Positions 18,154-27,261 of a stretch of DNA of 64,000 nt are shown here, piece after piece; within the stretch, counting starts at the first letter, position 1, and each line of letters starts with the position of its first letter. The stretch comes from Nocardioides ganghwensis (GTDB taxonomy: Bacteria > Actinomycetota > Actinomycetes > Propionibacteriales > Nocardioidaceae), in assembly GCF_014779655.1 (NCBI RefSeq), contig NZ_JACXYX010000020.1:1-64000 (forward strand), in the 5' to 3' direction. The notes under the pieces are model-generated. The model saw nothing but the letters and a program-made list of their open reading frames with translations. It was not told where the DNA came from and ran no database searches. Position numbers and translations under genes: made by a program.

Positions 18154-19099
18154 CCGACCGCGCCAGCCGCTCGGCCACCACGCGCACGGCGTCGCGGAGC
18201 TCGGGGCCGCCCACCACCGAGAACGGGATCGGCACGTGCGCGAGCCACTCCCCGGCGTACGCCGCGGCGTTGTTGGTGCTGCCGACGAGCTCGCAGCGAC
18301 CGTCGGGCAGCGCGCGCAGGTCGCCGAGCGTGGGGCGGATCCACGGCCGGACCTCGTCGATGGCGGCGTCGAAGACCACGTGGGTGTCGTGCTCCCACCC
18401 CCTGCCGAGGTTGGCCTCGAGCTCCTTCGCCGGGTCGAGGTCGGCCGGCACGTCGAAGCCGTCCTCGAGCTGGACGACCTCGGTGACGCGGTCGATGCGG
18501 AAGGTGCGCAGCGCGTCGGCGTGGTGGGAGCGGCACAGCAGGTACCACCGGCCGTAGCGCACCACCACCGACCACGGGTCCACCTCGAAGGTGCGGGCGT
18601 TGCCCGCCGCCGTCCGGTAGCCGATGCGGACCTGGCGCTGCGCCGCCACCGCGGCGACGAGGTCGCTGGTCACGCCGGGGTCGGGCTTGGCCGACGCCCG
18701 CTCGGGGACCGTACGCGCGGTCTCGCGCAGGGCGACTGCCTGCCGCGCGACGTTGGTCGGCAGCACCCGGAGGATCTTGCCGAGGGCGGAGCCCACCGGG
18801 TCGTCGGGGTCCGCGACGGCGTGCTGGGAGTCGAGCGCGGCCATCACCAGGCCGAGCGCCTCGGTCGCGGAGAACACGAGCGGCGGCAACCGCAGCCCGC
18901 GACCCAGCGTGTAGCCGCCGTAGGGACCGCGGGTCGACTCGACCGGGATGTCGGCCTCGCGCAGGATCGCGACGTAGCGCCTGGCCGCGCGCTCGGTGAC
19001 GCCGAGCCGCTGCGCCAGCTCGGTGGCGGTGATCCCGGGCCGGGTCTGGAGGACGTCCAGTGCCCGCAGGGCGCGCGCGGTCGGGCTGATCTCGCTCAT
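18143..19099 (-). CDS. WYL-domain transcriptional regulator with N-terminal HTH
   Basis: 318 residues from ATG 19099. The N-terminal helix-turn-helix is clear in GITATELAQRLGVTERAARRYVAILREADIPVE. The middle GPYGGYTLGRGLRLPPL wing and the WYL domain follow, with the defining RYGRWYLLCRSHHADALRTFRIDRV near residue 185. The C-terminus (WCX-like) contains another ligand-sensing module. WYL proteins sense nucleic acids or other ligands. The divergent hydrolase gene and the perfect palindrome at 19118-19142 between them suggest it controls that gene and itself. Its 3' end overlaps the YiiX-like gene by 11 bp. Confidence 0.88.
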   Translation of the reverse strand: MSEISPTARALRALDVLQTRPGITATELAQRLGVTERAARRYVAILREADIPVESTRGPYGGYTLGRGLRLPPLVFSATEALGLVMAALDSQHAVADPDDPVGSALGKILRVLPTNVARQAVALRETARTVPERASAKPDPGVTSDLVAAVAAQRQVRIGYRTAAGNARTFEVDPWSVVVRYGRWYLLCRSHHADALRTFRIDRVTEVVQLEDGFDVPADLDPAKELEANLGRGWEHDTHVVFDAAIDEVRPWIRPTLGDLRALPDGRCELVGSTNNAAAYAGEWLAHVPIPFSVVGGPELRDAVRVVAERLARSVSG

Positions 19100-19117
19100 G
19101 GGTCGATGATGACATCG

Positions 19118-19142
19118 ATTCCGGACGTGGAACGTCCGGAAT
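19118..19142. promoter_or_regulatory. Probable operator of the WYL regulator
   Basis: Perfect inverted repeat ATTCCGGACG (19118-19127), spacer tggaa, CGTCCGGAAT (19133-19142), in the divergent gap between the regulator (start 19099) and the hydrolase (start 19194). A TAGCGT -10-like box (19149-19154) for the hydrolase lies just downstream, so binding would block that promoter. Confidence 0.7.
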
Positions 19143-19193
19143 GAGGTCTAGCGTCCGTCAGGCACCTCAACCGACCAAGGTCAAGGAGAACCC

Positions 19194-19877
19194 ATGGACA
19201 TCGTGCTCATCGCCGGACTCTGGCTCGACGGCTCCGCCTGGGACGACGTGGTCCCCGAGCTGGAGAAGCTCGGCCACCGCGGCATCCCGGTGACGCTGCC
19301 CGGCCAGGGCGACGGCACCACCTCGGCGACGTACGACGACCAGGCCGGTGCCGTGCTCGCAGCGGTCGACGCCGCCGAGGGTCGGCCCCTCGTCGTCGGC
19401 CACTCGGCCGCCTCGACGCTGGCGTGGGTCGCGGCCGACCGGCGCCCCGACGCGGTGACGGGCGTGGTGCTGATCGGCGGCTTCCCCACCACCGACGGCG
19501 GCTCGTACGCCGACTTCTTCGAGACCGACGGAGACGCCGTCGCCTTCCCCGGCTGGGAGCCGTTCGCCGGCCCCGACTCCGACGACATGTCGCCCGAGCT
19601 CAAGGCCGAGGTGGCCGCGGGGACGCACCCGGTGCCGGTGGGCGTCACCAAGGGGACGGTCCGTTGGACCGACGAGCGCCGCCACGGCGTACCGCTGACG
19701 CTGGTCTGCCCGGAGTTCACCCCCGCACAGGCGCAGGAGTGGATCGACGCGGGCGACGTGCCCGAGCTCGCCGACGCGAAGGCGCTCGAGCTCGTCGACC
19801 TCGACTCCGGCCACTGGCCGATGTTCACCCAGCCCGCCGCGCTCGCGGCGCTGCTGGACGAGGCCACCCGGAGGTAG
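19194..19877 (+). CDS. Alpha/beta hydrolase
   Basis: 227 residues from ATG 19194, with AAGGAG at 183-188 upstream. Alpha/beta hydrolase fold: oxyanion region AGLWLDGSAW at the N-terminus, nucleophile elbow GHSAAS (Ser in VVGHSAAS), and C-terminal catalytic His in DSGHWPMF. No signal peptide. The substrate cannot be read from the sequence; related proteins hydrolyse small esters or act as RsbQ-like signal proteins. It is divergent from the WYL regulator and shares the palindromic operator, so an inducible detoxification role is a reasonable inference. Confidence 0.85.
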   Translation: MDIVLIAGLWLDGSAWDDVVPELEKLGHRGIPVTLPGQGDGTTSATYDDQAGAVLAAVDAAEGRPLVVGHSAASTLAWVAADRRPDAVTGVVLIGGFPTTDGGSYADFFETDGDAVAFPGWEPFAGPDSDDMSPELKAEVAAGTHPVPVGVTKGTVRWTDERRHGVPLTLVCPEFTPAQAQEWIDAGDVPELADAKALELVDLDSGHWPMFTQPAALAALLDEATRR

Positions 19878-19880
19878 GCC

Positions 19881-20876
<996 letters not shown>

Positions 20877-21002
20877 CGGGCAGTGCCCCACTTCCCTCGG
20901 GTACCAGCGCGCAGACCGCGCCAGCGTCGGATGCTACGTCCTCCGTGACCGGATCCGGCCTTTTTCATGCGCGAGGACCATCCCTCGGGGTGGAACCCTT
21001 GA

Positions 21003-21030
21003 CAACGTACAACCATTTGGTTGTACGTTG
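21003..21030. promoter_or_regulatory. Operator of the ArsR-type regulator
   Basis: Perfect inverted repeat CAACGTACAACC (21003-21014), attt, GGTTGTACGTTG (21019-21030), ending 5 nt before the ATG at 21036. This TACAACCA-TGGTTGTA form is typical of ArsR-type repressors paired with SRPBCC proteins. It covers the start of the transcript, so autorepression is likely. Confidence 0.8.
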
Positions 21031-21035
21031 GTCCC

Positions 21036-21413
21036 ATGACCGCAGAGGACGAGGACCGGGCCGACGCCTGGTTCCACGCGCTCTCCGACCGCACGCGCCG
21101 CGACATCCTGCGCCGCGTGCTGGCCGGGGAGCACTCCGTCTCGGCCCTGGCGCGCAGCTACGACATGAGCTTCGCCGCCGTCCAGAAGCACGTCGCCGTG
21201 CTGGAGCGGGCGGGCCTGCTGACCAAGCGTCGGCAGGGTCGTGAGGCGCTGGCCAGCGGCGACGTGGAGGCGGTGCGGTCCGTGGGCGCGATGCTCACCG
21301 ACCTCGAGGCGCTCTGGCGCGGCCGCATCTCCCGGATGGACGAGCTCTTCGCCGAGCAGCACGACACCTCACCCGACACCCGGCACGACCCCACCACTCA
21401 CCGAACGGACTGA
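21036..21413 (+). CDS. ArsR family HTH transcriptional repressor
   Basis: 125 residues from ATG 21036. Winged helix: ALSDRTRRDILRRVLAGEHSVSALARSYDMSFAAVQKHVAVLERAGLLTKRRQGRE carries the recognition helix around residues 45-60. No Cys pair for metal binding, so it belongs to the SRPBCC-linked ArsR subgroup rather than the metal sensors. It heads a three-gene operon with an SRPBCC protein (4-nt gap) and a DHFR-like reductase. The perfect palindrome immediately before its start indicates autoregulation. The upstream neighbour is the divergent kinase gene. Confidence 0.9.
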   Translation: MTAEDEDRADAWFHALSDRTRRDILRRVLAGEHSVSALARSYDMSFAAVQKHVAVLERAGLLTKRRQGREALASGDVEAVRSVGAMLTDLEALWRGRISRMDELFAEQHDTSPDTRHDPTTHRTD

Positions 21414-21417
21414 ACCC

Positions 21418-21906
21418 ATGCCTGTCACCGACGTCCAGCACGACCTCGACGCCCTCACCCTGACCATCACCGCCGACTTCGCCGCGCCCGTCGAGCGCGT
21501 GTGGCAGGTGTACGCCGACCCCCGCCAGCTCGAGCGCGTGTGGGGCCCCCCGACCTACCCGGCCACGGTCGTCGACCACGACCTCACCCCCGGCGGCCGG
21601 GTGAACTACTTCATGACCAGCCCCGAGGGCGAGAAGTACTACGGCTACTGGGACGTCACCGGCGTCTCGGCGCCCGACCGGTTCACCTTCGACGACGGCT
21701 TCGCCCTCGACGAGACCTTCGCCCCCAACACCGAGCTGCCCGTGTCGCACAACGTCTACGACTTCACGGAGGTCGACGGGAGCACCCGCGCGCGGTTCGT
21801 CGCGACGTACGACTCCGCCGAGGGCCTGCAGCAGGTGCTCGCGATGGGAGTCGTGGAGGGCGCCTCGTCCGCCATCAACCAGATCGACGAGCTGCTCGCG
21901 TCCTGA
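21418..21906 (+). CDS. SRPBCC (AHSA1-like) domain protein
   Basis: 162 residues from ATG 21418. The whole protein is one SRPBCC/AHSA1 domain: VERVWQVYADPRQLERVWGPPTYPATV is the usual start of this helix-grip fold, and EGASSAINQIDELL its C-terminal helix, which lines a hydrophobic ligand pocket. Proteins of this type encoded behind ArsR-like repressors are thought to bind small hydrophobic ligands. It follows the regulator after 4 nt and precedes the DHFR-like gene by 39 nt. No enzymatic residues can be assigned. Confidence 0.88.
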   Translation: MPVTDVQHDLDALTLTITADFAAPVERVWQVYADPRQLERVWGPPTYPATVVDHDLTPGGRVNYFMTSPEGEKYYGYWDVTGVSAPDRFTFDDGFALDETFAPNTELPVSHNVYDFTEVDGSTRARFVATYDSAEGLQQVLAMGVVEGASSAINQIDELLAS

Positions 21907-21945
21907 CCGCCCGACCAGACCACACCGGACCAGAGGAGAAGCCCC

Positions 21946-22509
21946 ATGCGCCCCATCGTCGTCACCGAGTTCATCACCCTCGACGGCATCGTCGACTCCC
22001 CCGGCGGCGGGGACCACCCGCACGCGGGGTGGACCTTCAAGGACGTCCCGTTCGAGGAGGCGGCCTACGACATCAAGGGCCGCGAGACCGAGCAGGCCTC
22101 GGCGCTCCTCTTCGGGCGGCAGTCCTACGACGAGTTCGCGCCGCACTGGCCGTCGATGGACGAGTTCGCGACCTACAACGCCATGCCGCGCTACGTCGTG
22201 TCGACGACGCTGCCCGGCGACACCGCGCCCTGGGGCGACGGGGAGGTCACCGTGCTGCGATCGCTCGACGCGGTCGCCGAGCTCAAGGAGACCGAGGGCG
22301 GCGAGATCCACGTCCACGGCAGCCCCACCCTCGCCCAGGGGCTGGCCCGCGCGGGCCTGGTCGACCGCTACCACCTGCTCGTCTTCCCGCTGCTGCTCGG
22401 CAGCGGCAAGAAGCTCTTCGCCGAGGGCGACAAGACCGCGCTCGCGCTGACCGAGCACGCGGCGTACGGCAACGGGATCACGCTCCAGGTCTACGACGTC
22501 GTGCACTGA
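21946..22509 (+). CDS. Dihydrofolate reductase-like (RibD_C) protein
   Basis: 187 residues from ATG 21946, with GAGGAGAAG upstream. It has the RibD C-terminal/DHFR-like fold: ITLDGIVDSPGG near the N-terminus, LLFGRQSYDEF as the NADPH-binding part, HVHGSPTLAQGLARAGLVD and LLLGSGKKLF later. These proteins are NADPH-dependent reductases of unknown substrate, not housekeeping DHFR. Third gene of the ArsR operon, so its expression probably follows the same repressor. Hairpin repeat copy B begins 11 nt after the stop. Confidence 0.85.
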   Translation: MRPIVVTEFITLDGIVDSPGGGDHPHAGWTFKDVPFEEAAYDIKGRETEQASALLFGRQSYDEFAPHWPSMDEFATYNAMPRYVVSTTLPGDTAPWGDGEVTVLRSLDAVAELKETEGGEIHVHGSPTLAQGLARAGLVDRYHLLVFPLLLGSGKKLFAEGDKTALALTEHAAYGNGITLQVYDVVH

Positions 22510-22520
22510 GGCCCCCCCTC

Positions 22521-22590
22521 GGTAACGGGTCGGCAGGTGCACTCCCGCCCCCGCCGGTGGGGGCGGGAGTGCACCTGTCGGGCAGTTGCC
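22521..22590. repeat. Nested hairpin repeat, copy B
   Basis: Begins GGTAACGGGT (22521-22530) like copy A at 6610. The inner stem is longer here: 22534-22552 pairs perfectly with 22559-22577 (19 bp) around the loop gccggt. The outer right arm has drifted (ggcagttgcc). It lies between the DHFR-like gene and the antiporter. Confidence 0.75.
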
Positions 22591-22623
22591 CGGGGACCAC
22601 CGGGGCTGCGCGATGATCTCTGG

Positions 22624-24468
22624 GTGGAGATCGCCCTGCTGCTCGTCTCGATGGCAGCCGTCGTCCTGGCCGTGACCGCCGTCAGCGAACGCCTGCACGT
22701 GCCCGCCCCGCTCCTGCTGGTGGTCGTCGGCGGCGCGGCGTCGTACCTCCCCGGCCTGCCGACGATCCACCTGGAGTCCGAGGTGGTCCTGCTCGGACTG
22801 CTGCCGCCGCTGCTCTACGCGGCGGCCATCCAGACCTCGCTGGTCGACTTCAACGCCAACCGCGGATCGATCCTCCGGCTCTCCGTGCTGCTGGTCGTCG
22901 TCACCGCGCTGGCCGTCGGCGCGGTCGTGCAGTGGCTGGTCCCGGGCCTGGGCTGGGCGGCCGCGATCGCGATCGGGGCCGTCGTGGCACCGCCCGACGC
23001 GGTCGCCGCGACCGCTGTCGCCAAGCGCATCGGGCTGCCACGACGGGTGGTCACCATCCTCGAGGGCGAGTCCCTCCTCAACGACGCCACCGCCCTCGTC
23101 ACGCTCCGCACCGCGATCGCGTTCCTGGCGGGCAGCCTCACGATCGCCGAGGTCGGCCTGGACTTCGCCCGGGCCGCCGGCGGCGGCGCGGTCATCGGCT
23201 TCGCGGCCTTCTGGGTCGTCGCCCGGCTGCGCCGGCGCATCACCGACCCGCTGATGGACACCGGCATCTCGTTCCTCACCCCGTTCGCGGCCTACGTCGC
23301 CGCGGAGGAGGTCCACGCGTCGGGCGTGATCTCGGTCGTCGTCGCCGGCCTGCTGCTCGGCCACAAGGCCCCGATCATCCAGACCGCGCAGTCGCGGATC
23401 ACCGAGCGGATCACCTGGGGCACGGTCGCCTTCCTCCTGGAGCACACCGTCTTCCTGCTCATCGGCCTCCAGCTCGACTGGATCCTCGAGGACGTCACCG
23501 AGTCGACGCTCTCGCCGGGCCGCATCGCGCTGGTCTGCGCGGCGACGCTCCTCACCGTGGTGGTGGTCCGCCTGGGCTGGGTGTTCTCGACGCTGCTCTT
23601 CCGCCGGATGGGTGACAACCCGCTGCCGGCCTCGTGGACCTTCCTGGTCGGCTGGGCCGGCATGCGTGGCGTGGTGACGCTCGCGGCGGCCTTCGTCATC
23701 CCCGAGGACACCCCGCACCGCGAGGTGCTGCTGCTCGTCGCCTTCACGGTCGTCGCCGGCACCCTCCTCGGCCAGGGGCTCACGCTCCCTCTCCTCACGC
23801 GCGCCCTCGGCGTACCGTCCCCCGACCCCGCCGAGGACGCCCTCTCCCGCGCGGCCCTGCTCCAGCAGGCGGCCGACGCCGGCTTCCGCCGGCTCGAGGA
23901 GCTCGAGTACGACGACCACCACGGCGTCGTCGACCAGATCCGTGCCCGGCTCGACCAGCGCTCGTTCGCCGCCTGGGAACAGCTCTCCACCACGACGGGC
24001 GAGGAGACGCCGTCGGAGCTCTACGCCCGGATCCGCAACGAGATGATCGACGCCGAGCGGACCAAGGTGCTCAAGGTCCGCAGCGAGGGCCGGGTCGCCT
24101 CCGACGTGGTGCGCCAGGTGCTGGGCATGCTCGACATCGAGGAGTCGATGCTCGACTTCGGCACCGCGGCGCGCGAGGGCGTACGCAACGGGTCGCTCGC
24201 CTTCACCGCCGGCCACCTCTGCGACGACCTCGAGTCGCACCCCGCGGTCGAGACCGTCGACGACGCGGCCTGCGCGACCTGCCTCGCCGACGGCACCCGG
24301 TGGGTCTCGCTGCGCCAGTGCCTGACCTGCGGGCACGTCGCGTGCTGCGACTCCTCGGTCGGCCGGCACGCCACCGCGCACTTCCACGAGACCCTCCATC
24401 CCGTCGTGGAGTCCGCGGAGCCCGACGAGTCGTGGCGCTGGTGCTACGTCCACAACCTGACGGGCTGA
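22624..24468 (+). CDS. CPA1 Na+/H+ antiporter fused to a UBP-type zinc finger
   Basis: 614 residues from GTG 22624. Residues 1-400 form about 12 transmembrane helices of a CPA1 (NhaP/Nhe) antiporter: APPDAVAATAV carries the conserved Asp pair region, EGESLLNDATALV the ND motif, and FLVGWAGMRGVVTLAAAFVIP the late conserved helix. A soluble helical stretch (about 410-520) follows. From about residue 525 to the end is a UBP-type zinc finger: CATC, CLTCGHVACC and HATAHFHET supply Cys/His ligands. Such fingers bind ubiquitin C-termini in eukaryotes; their bacterial partners are not established. A TrxB-like oxidoreductase gene follows after 31 nt, a pairing also seen for stand-alone UBP fingers in actinobacteria. 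Confidence 0.9.
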   Translation: MEIALLLVSMAAVVLAVTAVSERLHVPAPLLLVVVGGAASYLPGLPTIHLESEVVLLGLLPPLLYAAAIQTSLVDFNANRGSILRLSVLLVVVTALAVGAVVQWLVPGLGWAAAIAIGAVVAPPDAVAATAVAKRIGLPRRVVTILEGESLLNDATALVTLRTAIAFLAGSLTIAEVGLDFARAAGGGAVIGFAAFWVVARLRRRITDPLMDTGISFLTPFAAYVAAEEVHASGVISVVVAGLLLGHKAPIIQTAQSRITERITWGTVAFLLEHTVFLLIGLQLDWILEDVTESTLSPGRIALVCAATLLTVVVVRLGWVFSTLLFRRMGDNPLPASWTFLVGWAGMRGVVTLAAAFVIPEDTPHREVLLLVAFTVVAGTLLGQGLTLPLLTRALGVPSPDPAEDALSRAALLQQAADAGFRRLEELEYDDHHGVVDQIRARLDQRSFAAWEQLSTTTGEETPSELYARIRNEMIDAERTKVLKVRSEGRVASDVVRQVLGMLDIEESMLDFGTAAREGVRNGSLAFTAGHLCDDLESHPAVETVDDAACATCLADGTRWVSLRQCLTCGHVACCDSSVGRHATAHFHETLHPVVESAEPDESWRWCYVHNLTG

Positions 24469-24499
24469 CCGCCCTCCGACGCCGCACTACGATTCGGCC

Positions 24500-26161
24500 A
24501 TGGGTGCGCCCGCGATCGTCATCGCCTCCGCCAACCACCAGACCGAGCTGTCCGAGGCCTTCGCGCGCTACGAGCGGGAGTACGACGTACGCCTGGTCGG
24601 CGACAAGATCTCGGCGAAGGCCACGGCCAAGGAGCTGATGACCGGCGGGCACCAGGTCGCGCTCTTCGTCATCGACAGCGACCACGACCAGGACGAGCTC
24701 TACGGGCTCATCAGCGGCACCCGTCAGGCCGTGCCGACCTCGCGGCGCCTGATCGTGACCCACGTCAGCCGGTTCCGCGAGGACAACCAGACGTTCCGGC
24801 ACGCGGTCGCGGCCGGCAAGGTCGACGCGCTGCTGCTGATGCCGCAGGGCCCGCGCGACGAGGAGTTCCACCTCGCGGTCGGTGAGCTGCTCAACGAGTG
24901 GAACGCCACCGTCGCGGCACCCGTCGTCGAGAACGTCCGCATCATCACCCCGGAGAAGGACGCGCTGACCCGCGAGCTCCTCGACTACCTCTCCCGCGTC
25001 GGGCTGCCCGCGGGCGTGCACCACCCCGACAGCGAGGTGGGTCGCGCGGTCATGGCCGAGTGCCCCGAGGACGCGGGCCGTTGGCCGGTCGTGTCGTCGA
25101 TGGTCGGCTGGTGCGGCCACTGCCCCGACGTACGCTCCCTCGCCAACCAGCTCTACGGCCGGCCCGACGACATCGAGGTCGACGAGGTGGTCGACCTCGT
25201 CGTGGTCGGCGCGGGCCCCGCCGGGCTGGCGGCCAGCGTGTACGCCTCGAGCGAGGGGCTCTCCACGGTGTGCCTCGAGGCCGAGGCGATCGGCGGGCAG
25301 GCCGGCACCAGCTCGATGATCCGCAACTACCTCGGCTTCCCCCGCGGCATCTCGGGCATGCGGCTGGCCCAGCGGGCGCGCGGCCAGGCGCTGCGCTTCG
25401 GCACCCGGTTCTTCACCGGGTGGCCGGCGACGGGGCTCACCCCCGCCACCGACGGCGGGCACCACACCGTGCACACCGACGGCGGCGACGTACGCGCGCG
25501 GTCGGTCCTGGTCGCCACCGGCGTGGACTACCGACGCCTCGGGGTCGAGTCGATCGAGGAGCTGGTCGGGCGCGGCGTCTACTACGGCGCCGCGATGGCG
25601 GCCGCGCGCGAGCTCGCCGGCGACGACGTCGTCGTGGTCGGCGGCGGCAACTCGGCCGGGCAGGCCGCGATCCACGCCGCCCGGTTCGCGCGCTCGGTCA
25701 CCATCGTCGTACGCCGGCCCGACCTGACCGCGACGATGTCGTCCTACCTGATCGACGAGATCGAGTGGAACCCGCGCATCTCGGTCCGCGGCTCGACCCG
25801 GGTGGTCGACGGCGGACCCGACGACGTGGGGCACCTCGCGTGGCTCGACCTGGAGGACGTGGACGCCGGGACGCACGAGCGGGTGGCGGCGCGTGGGCTG
25901 TTCCTCCTGCTCGGCGCCGCGCCGGAGTGCAGCTGGCTCCCGGACGTGGTGCTGCGCGACGAGCACGGCTTCGTGCTGACCGGGCGCGACATCCCGCCGG
26001 AGCAGTGGGTCGAGGACGTGCCGCCGGAGGACCTGGCCACCACGGTGCCGGGCATCTTCGCCGGCGGCGACATCCGGGCCGGCTCGATGAAGCGGGTCGC
26101 CTCCGCGACCGGTGAGGGCGCGTCCGTGGTGTCGTCGGTGCACGCCTGGCTGGGCCAGTAG
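24500..26161 (+). CDS. FAD-dependent thioredoxin-reductase-like oxidoreductase with N-terminal receiver-like domain
   Basis: 553 residues from ATG 24500. Residues 1-130 look like a receiver-type or ligand-sensing domain (IVIASANHQTEL ... LLLMPQGPRDEE). Residues 140-225 form a thioredoxin-like linker containing W204-C-G-H-C208. From 230 on is the two-dinucleotide-domain fold of thioredoxin reductases: GAGPAG (237-242) for FAD, VVVVGGGNSAG for NAD(P)H, and FAGGDIRAGSMKR near the end. The CxxC redox pair normally present in the TrxB NADPH domain is absent (YYGAAMAAA there), so electrons would have to go elsewhere, possibly to the CGHC. It is encoded 31 nt behind the antiporter-UBP fusion. Confidence 0.88.
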   Translation: MGAPAIVIASANHQTELSEAFARYEREYDVRLVGDKISAKATAKELMTGGHQVALFVIDSDHDQDELYGLISGTRQAVPTSRRLIVTHVSRFREDNQTFRHAVAAGKVDALLLMPQGPRDEEFHLAVGELLNEWNATVAAPVVENVRIITPEKDALTRELLDYLSRVGLPAGVHHPDSEVGRAVMAECPEDAGRWPVVSSMVGWCGHCPDVRSLANQLYGRPDDIEVDEVVDLVVVGAGPAGLAASVYASSEGLSTVCLEAEAIGGQAGTSSMIRNYLGFPRGISGMRLAQRARGQALRFGTRFFTGWPATGLTPATDGGHHTVHTDGGDVRARSVLVATGVDYRRLGVESIEELVGRGVYYGAAMAAARELAGDDVVVVGGGNSAGQAAIHAARFARSVTIVVRRPDLTATMSSYLIDEIEWNPRISVRGSTRVVDGGPDDVGHLAWLDLEDVDAGTHERVAARGLFLLLGAAPECSWLPDVVLRDEHGFVLTGRDIPPEQWVEDVPPEDLATTVPGIFAGGDIRAGSMKRVASATGEGASVVSSVHAWLGQ

Positions 26162-26178
26162 CCCGGCCCGGGACCAGG

Positions 26179-26556
26179 TCAGAGCTCCAGCAGCAGGAAG
26201 AGCACCGCCAGCGCGGGCAGGGTGCCCTGCATGAGCGCGGCGCGCACCATCGATCGGTCGTGGGCGACGAGCACGACCGCGGCGGCGAGCATCGACCCGG
26301 TGCCGGCCAGGGCGAGGGCGGAGCCGACCCAGTGCTCGGTCCCGAGCAGGGCCACGCCGACGAGCGCGATGATCGCGAGGAACAGGTTGTAGAAGCCCTG
26401 GTTGTAGGCCATCGGCGCCAGCACCTCGGCGTCCGCCTCGGAGACGCCGAACGTCCGGCGGGTCGAGGGGTGGGTCCAGCGGAACGACTCCAGGAACCAG
26501 ATGTAGACGTGCAGCAGGGCCGCCAGCACCGTGAAGCCCACCGTGAAGATCGTCAT
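26179..26556 (-). CDS. DUF1304 integral membrane protein
   Basis: 125 residues from ATG 26556. Four transmembrane helices: TVGFTVLAALLHVYIWFLES, a second at NLFLAIIALVGVALLG, a third around ALALAGTGSMLAAAVVLVAH, and a final LPALAVLFLLLEL. The HVYIWFLESFRWTHP and AYNQGFYNLFLA motifs identify DUF1304 (PF06993), membrane proteins of unknown function. Convergent with the oxidoreductase gene (17-bp gap). Confidence 0.88.
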   Translation of the reverse strand: MTIFTVGFTVLAALLHVYIWFLESFRWTHPSTRRTFGVSEADAEVLAPMAYNQGFYNLFLAIIALVGVALLGTEHWVGSALALAGTGSMLAAAVVLVAHDRSMVRAALMQGTLPALAVLFLLLEL

Positions 26557-26662
26557 GACCGCACCCTAGGGCCGCCTACCCCTGGGAGGGTGGCACGACG
26601 AGCACGCCAGCGACACAGTGGGACGTACGGCTACCCCGCCGCGAGGATCGAGGGAGGTCCCC

Positions 26663-26878
26663 ATGGGACGACTGATCGGCATTCTGCTCGTGGTCTGGCT
26701 CGTCATCGGCGCGTTCGCCGCCTTCCAGCGCGGCTACTTCGAGGACGCGGAGACCAACTGCTCCGAGGCCAGCGACATCGCGCTCAACATCGTCGCGGGC
26801 CCGCTCAACTACGCCGGCCTCAACCCCAAGGTCGACTGCGCCGACGTCGACGTCGACACCCCCGAGCCGAGCAAGTAG
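26663..26878 (+). CDS. Small exported or membrane-anchored protein
   Basis: 71 residues from ATG 26663, with GGGAGG at 652-657 upstream. One N-terminal hydrophobic helix (LIGILLVVWLVIGAFAAF) is followed by a short acidic outside part with two Cys residues (NCSEASD and KVDCADVD), which could form a disulfide. The end DVDTPEPSK is disordered. Similar short proteins occur widely in actinobacteria without assigned function. Confidence 0.7.
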   Translation: MGRLIGILLVVWLVIGAFAAFQRGYFEDAETNCSEASDIALNIVAGPLNYAGLNPKVDCADVDVDTPEPSK

Positions 26879-26919
26879 CCGCGGGCGGCCGCGGCGCGCA
26901 GCCGCAGCCGACGCGTCGC

Positions 26920-26934
26920 TAGGGTCGGAGCGTG
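26920..26934 (+). promoter_or_regulatory. Leaderless promoter
   Basis: TAGGGT (26920-26925) lies 6 nt before GTG 26932, with no ribosome binding site between. Confidence 0.55.
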
Positions 26935-27249
26935 CCCGACCTCTCCCGCGTCCCCACCGCTCCCCTGCTCGCCACCGGCCTCGTCGGCGGCTTCGCGCTC
27001 GCCCAGCAGACGGGCGTACGTCCCCTCGGCGGGGTCGCGATGCTCGGCGCGAACGCGCTCGCCGCCCGCCAGTGGTACGCCGTGGGCGGCGCGCCGCTGG
27101 CCGCGGGGCTGACCGCGGCGTACTGGACCGCGATGGGTGTCTCGCACCCGCTCGCGAAGAAGGTCGGCACCTGGCCGTCCGTGCTCGGCGTCACCGCTGC
27201 GGCATCCGGCGCCGCCTGGGTGCTCGCCGACCGCCGCGCCCGCCGCTGA
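26932..27249 (+). CDS. Small membrane protein, Ala/Gly-rich
   Basis: 105 residues from GTG 26932. Three to four short hydrophobic segments (APLLATGLVGGFALAQ, GVAMLGANALAA, PLAAGLTAAYWTAMG, SVLGVTAAASGAAWVLA) and a basic C-terminus (DRRARR). I recognise no named domain; it resembles uncharacterised actinobacterial membrane proteins. It converges with the DUF1059 gene (12-bp gap). Confidence 0.65.
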   Translation: MPDLSRVPTAPLLATGLVGGFALAQQTGVRPLGGVAMLGANALAARQWYAVGGAPLAAGLTAAYWTAMGVSHPLAKKVGTWPSVLGVTAAASGAAWVLADRRARR

Positions 27250-27261
27250 CGGTCGCGGAGG

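Noticed and set aside
21295..24453. A 1052-codon minus-strand open frame across four plus-strand genes
   Set aside because: Low-complexity composition, crosses several well-supported genes and has no recognised motif.
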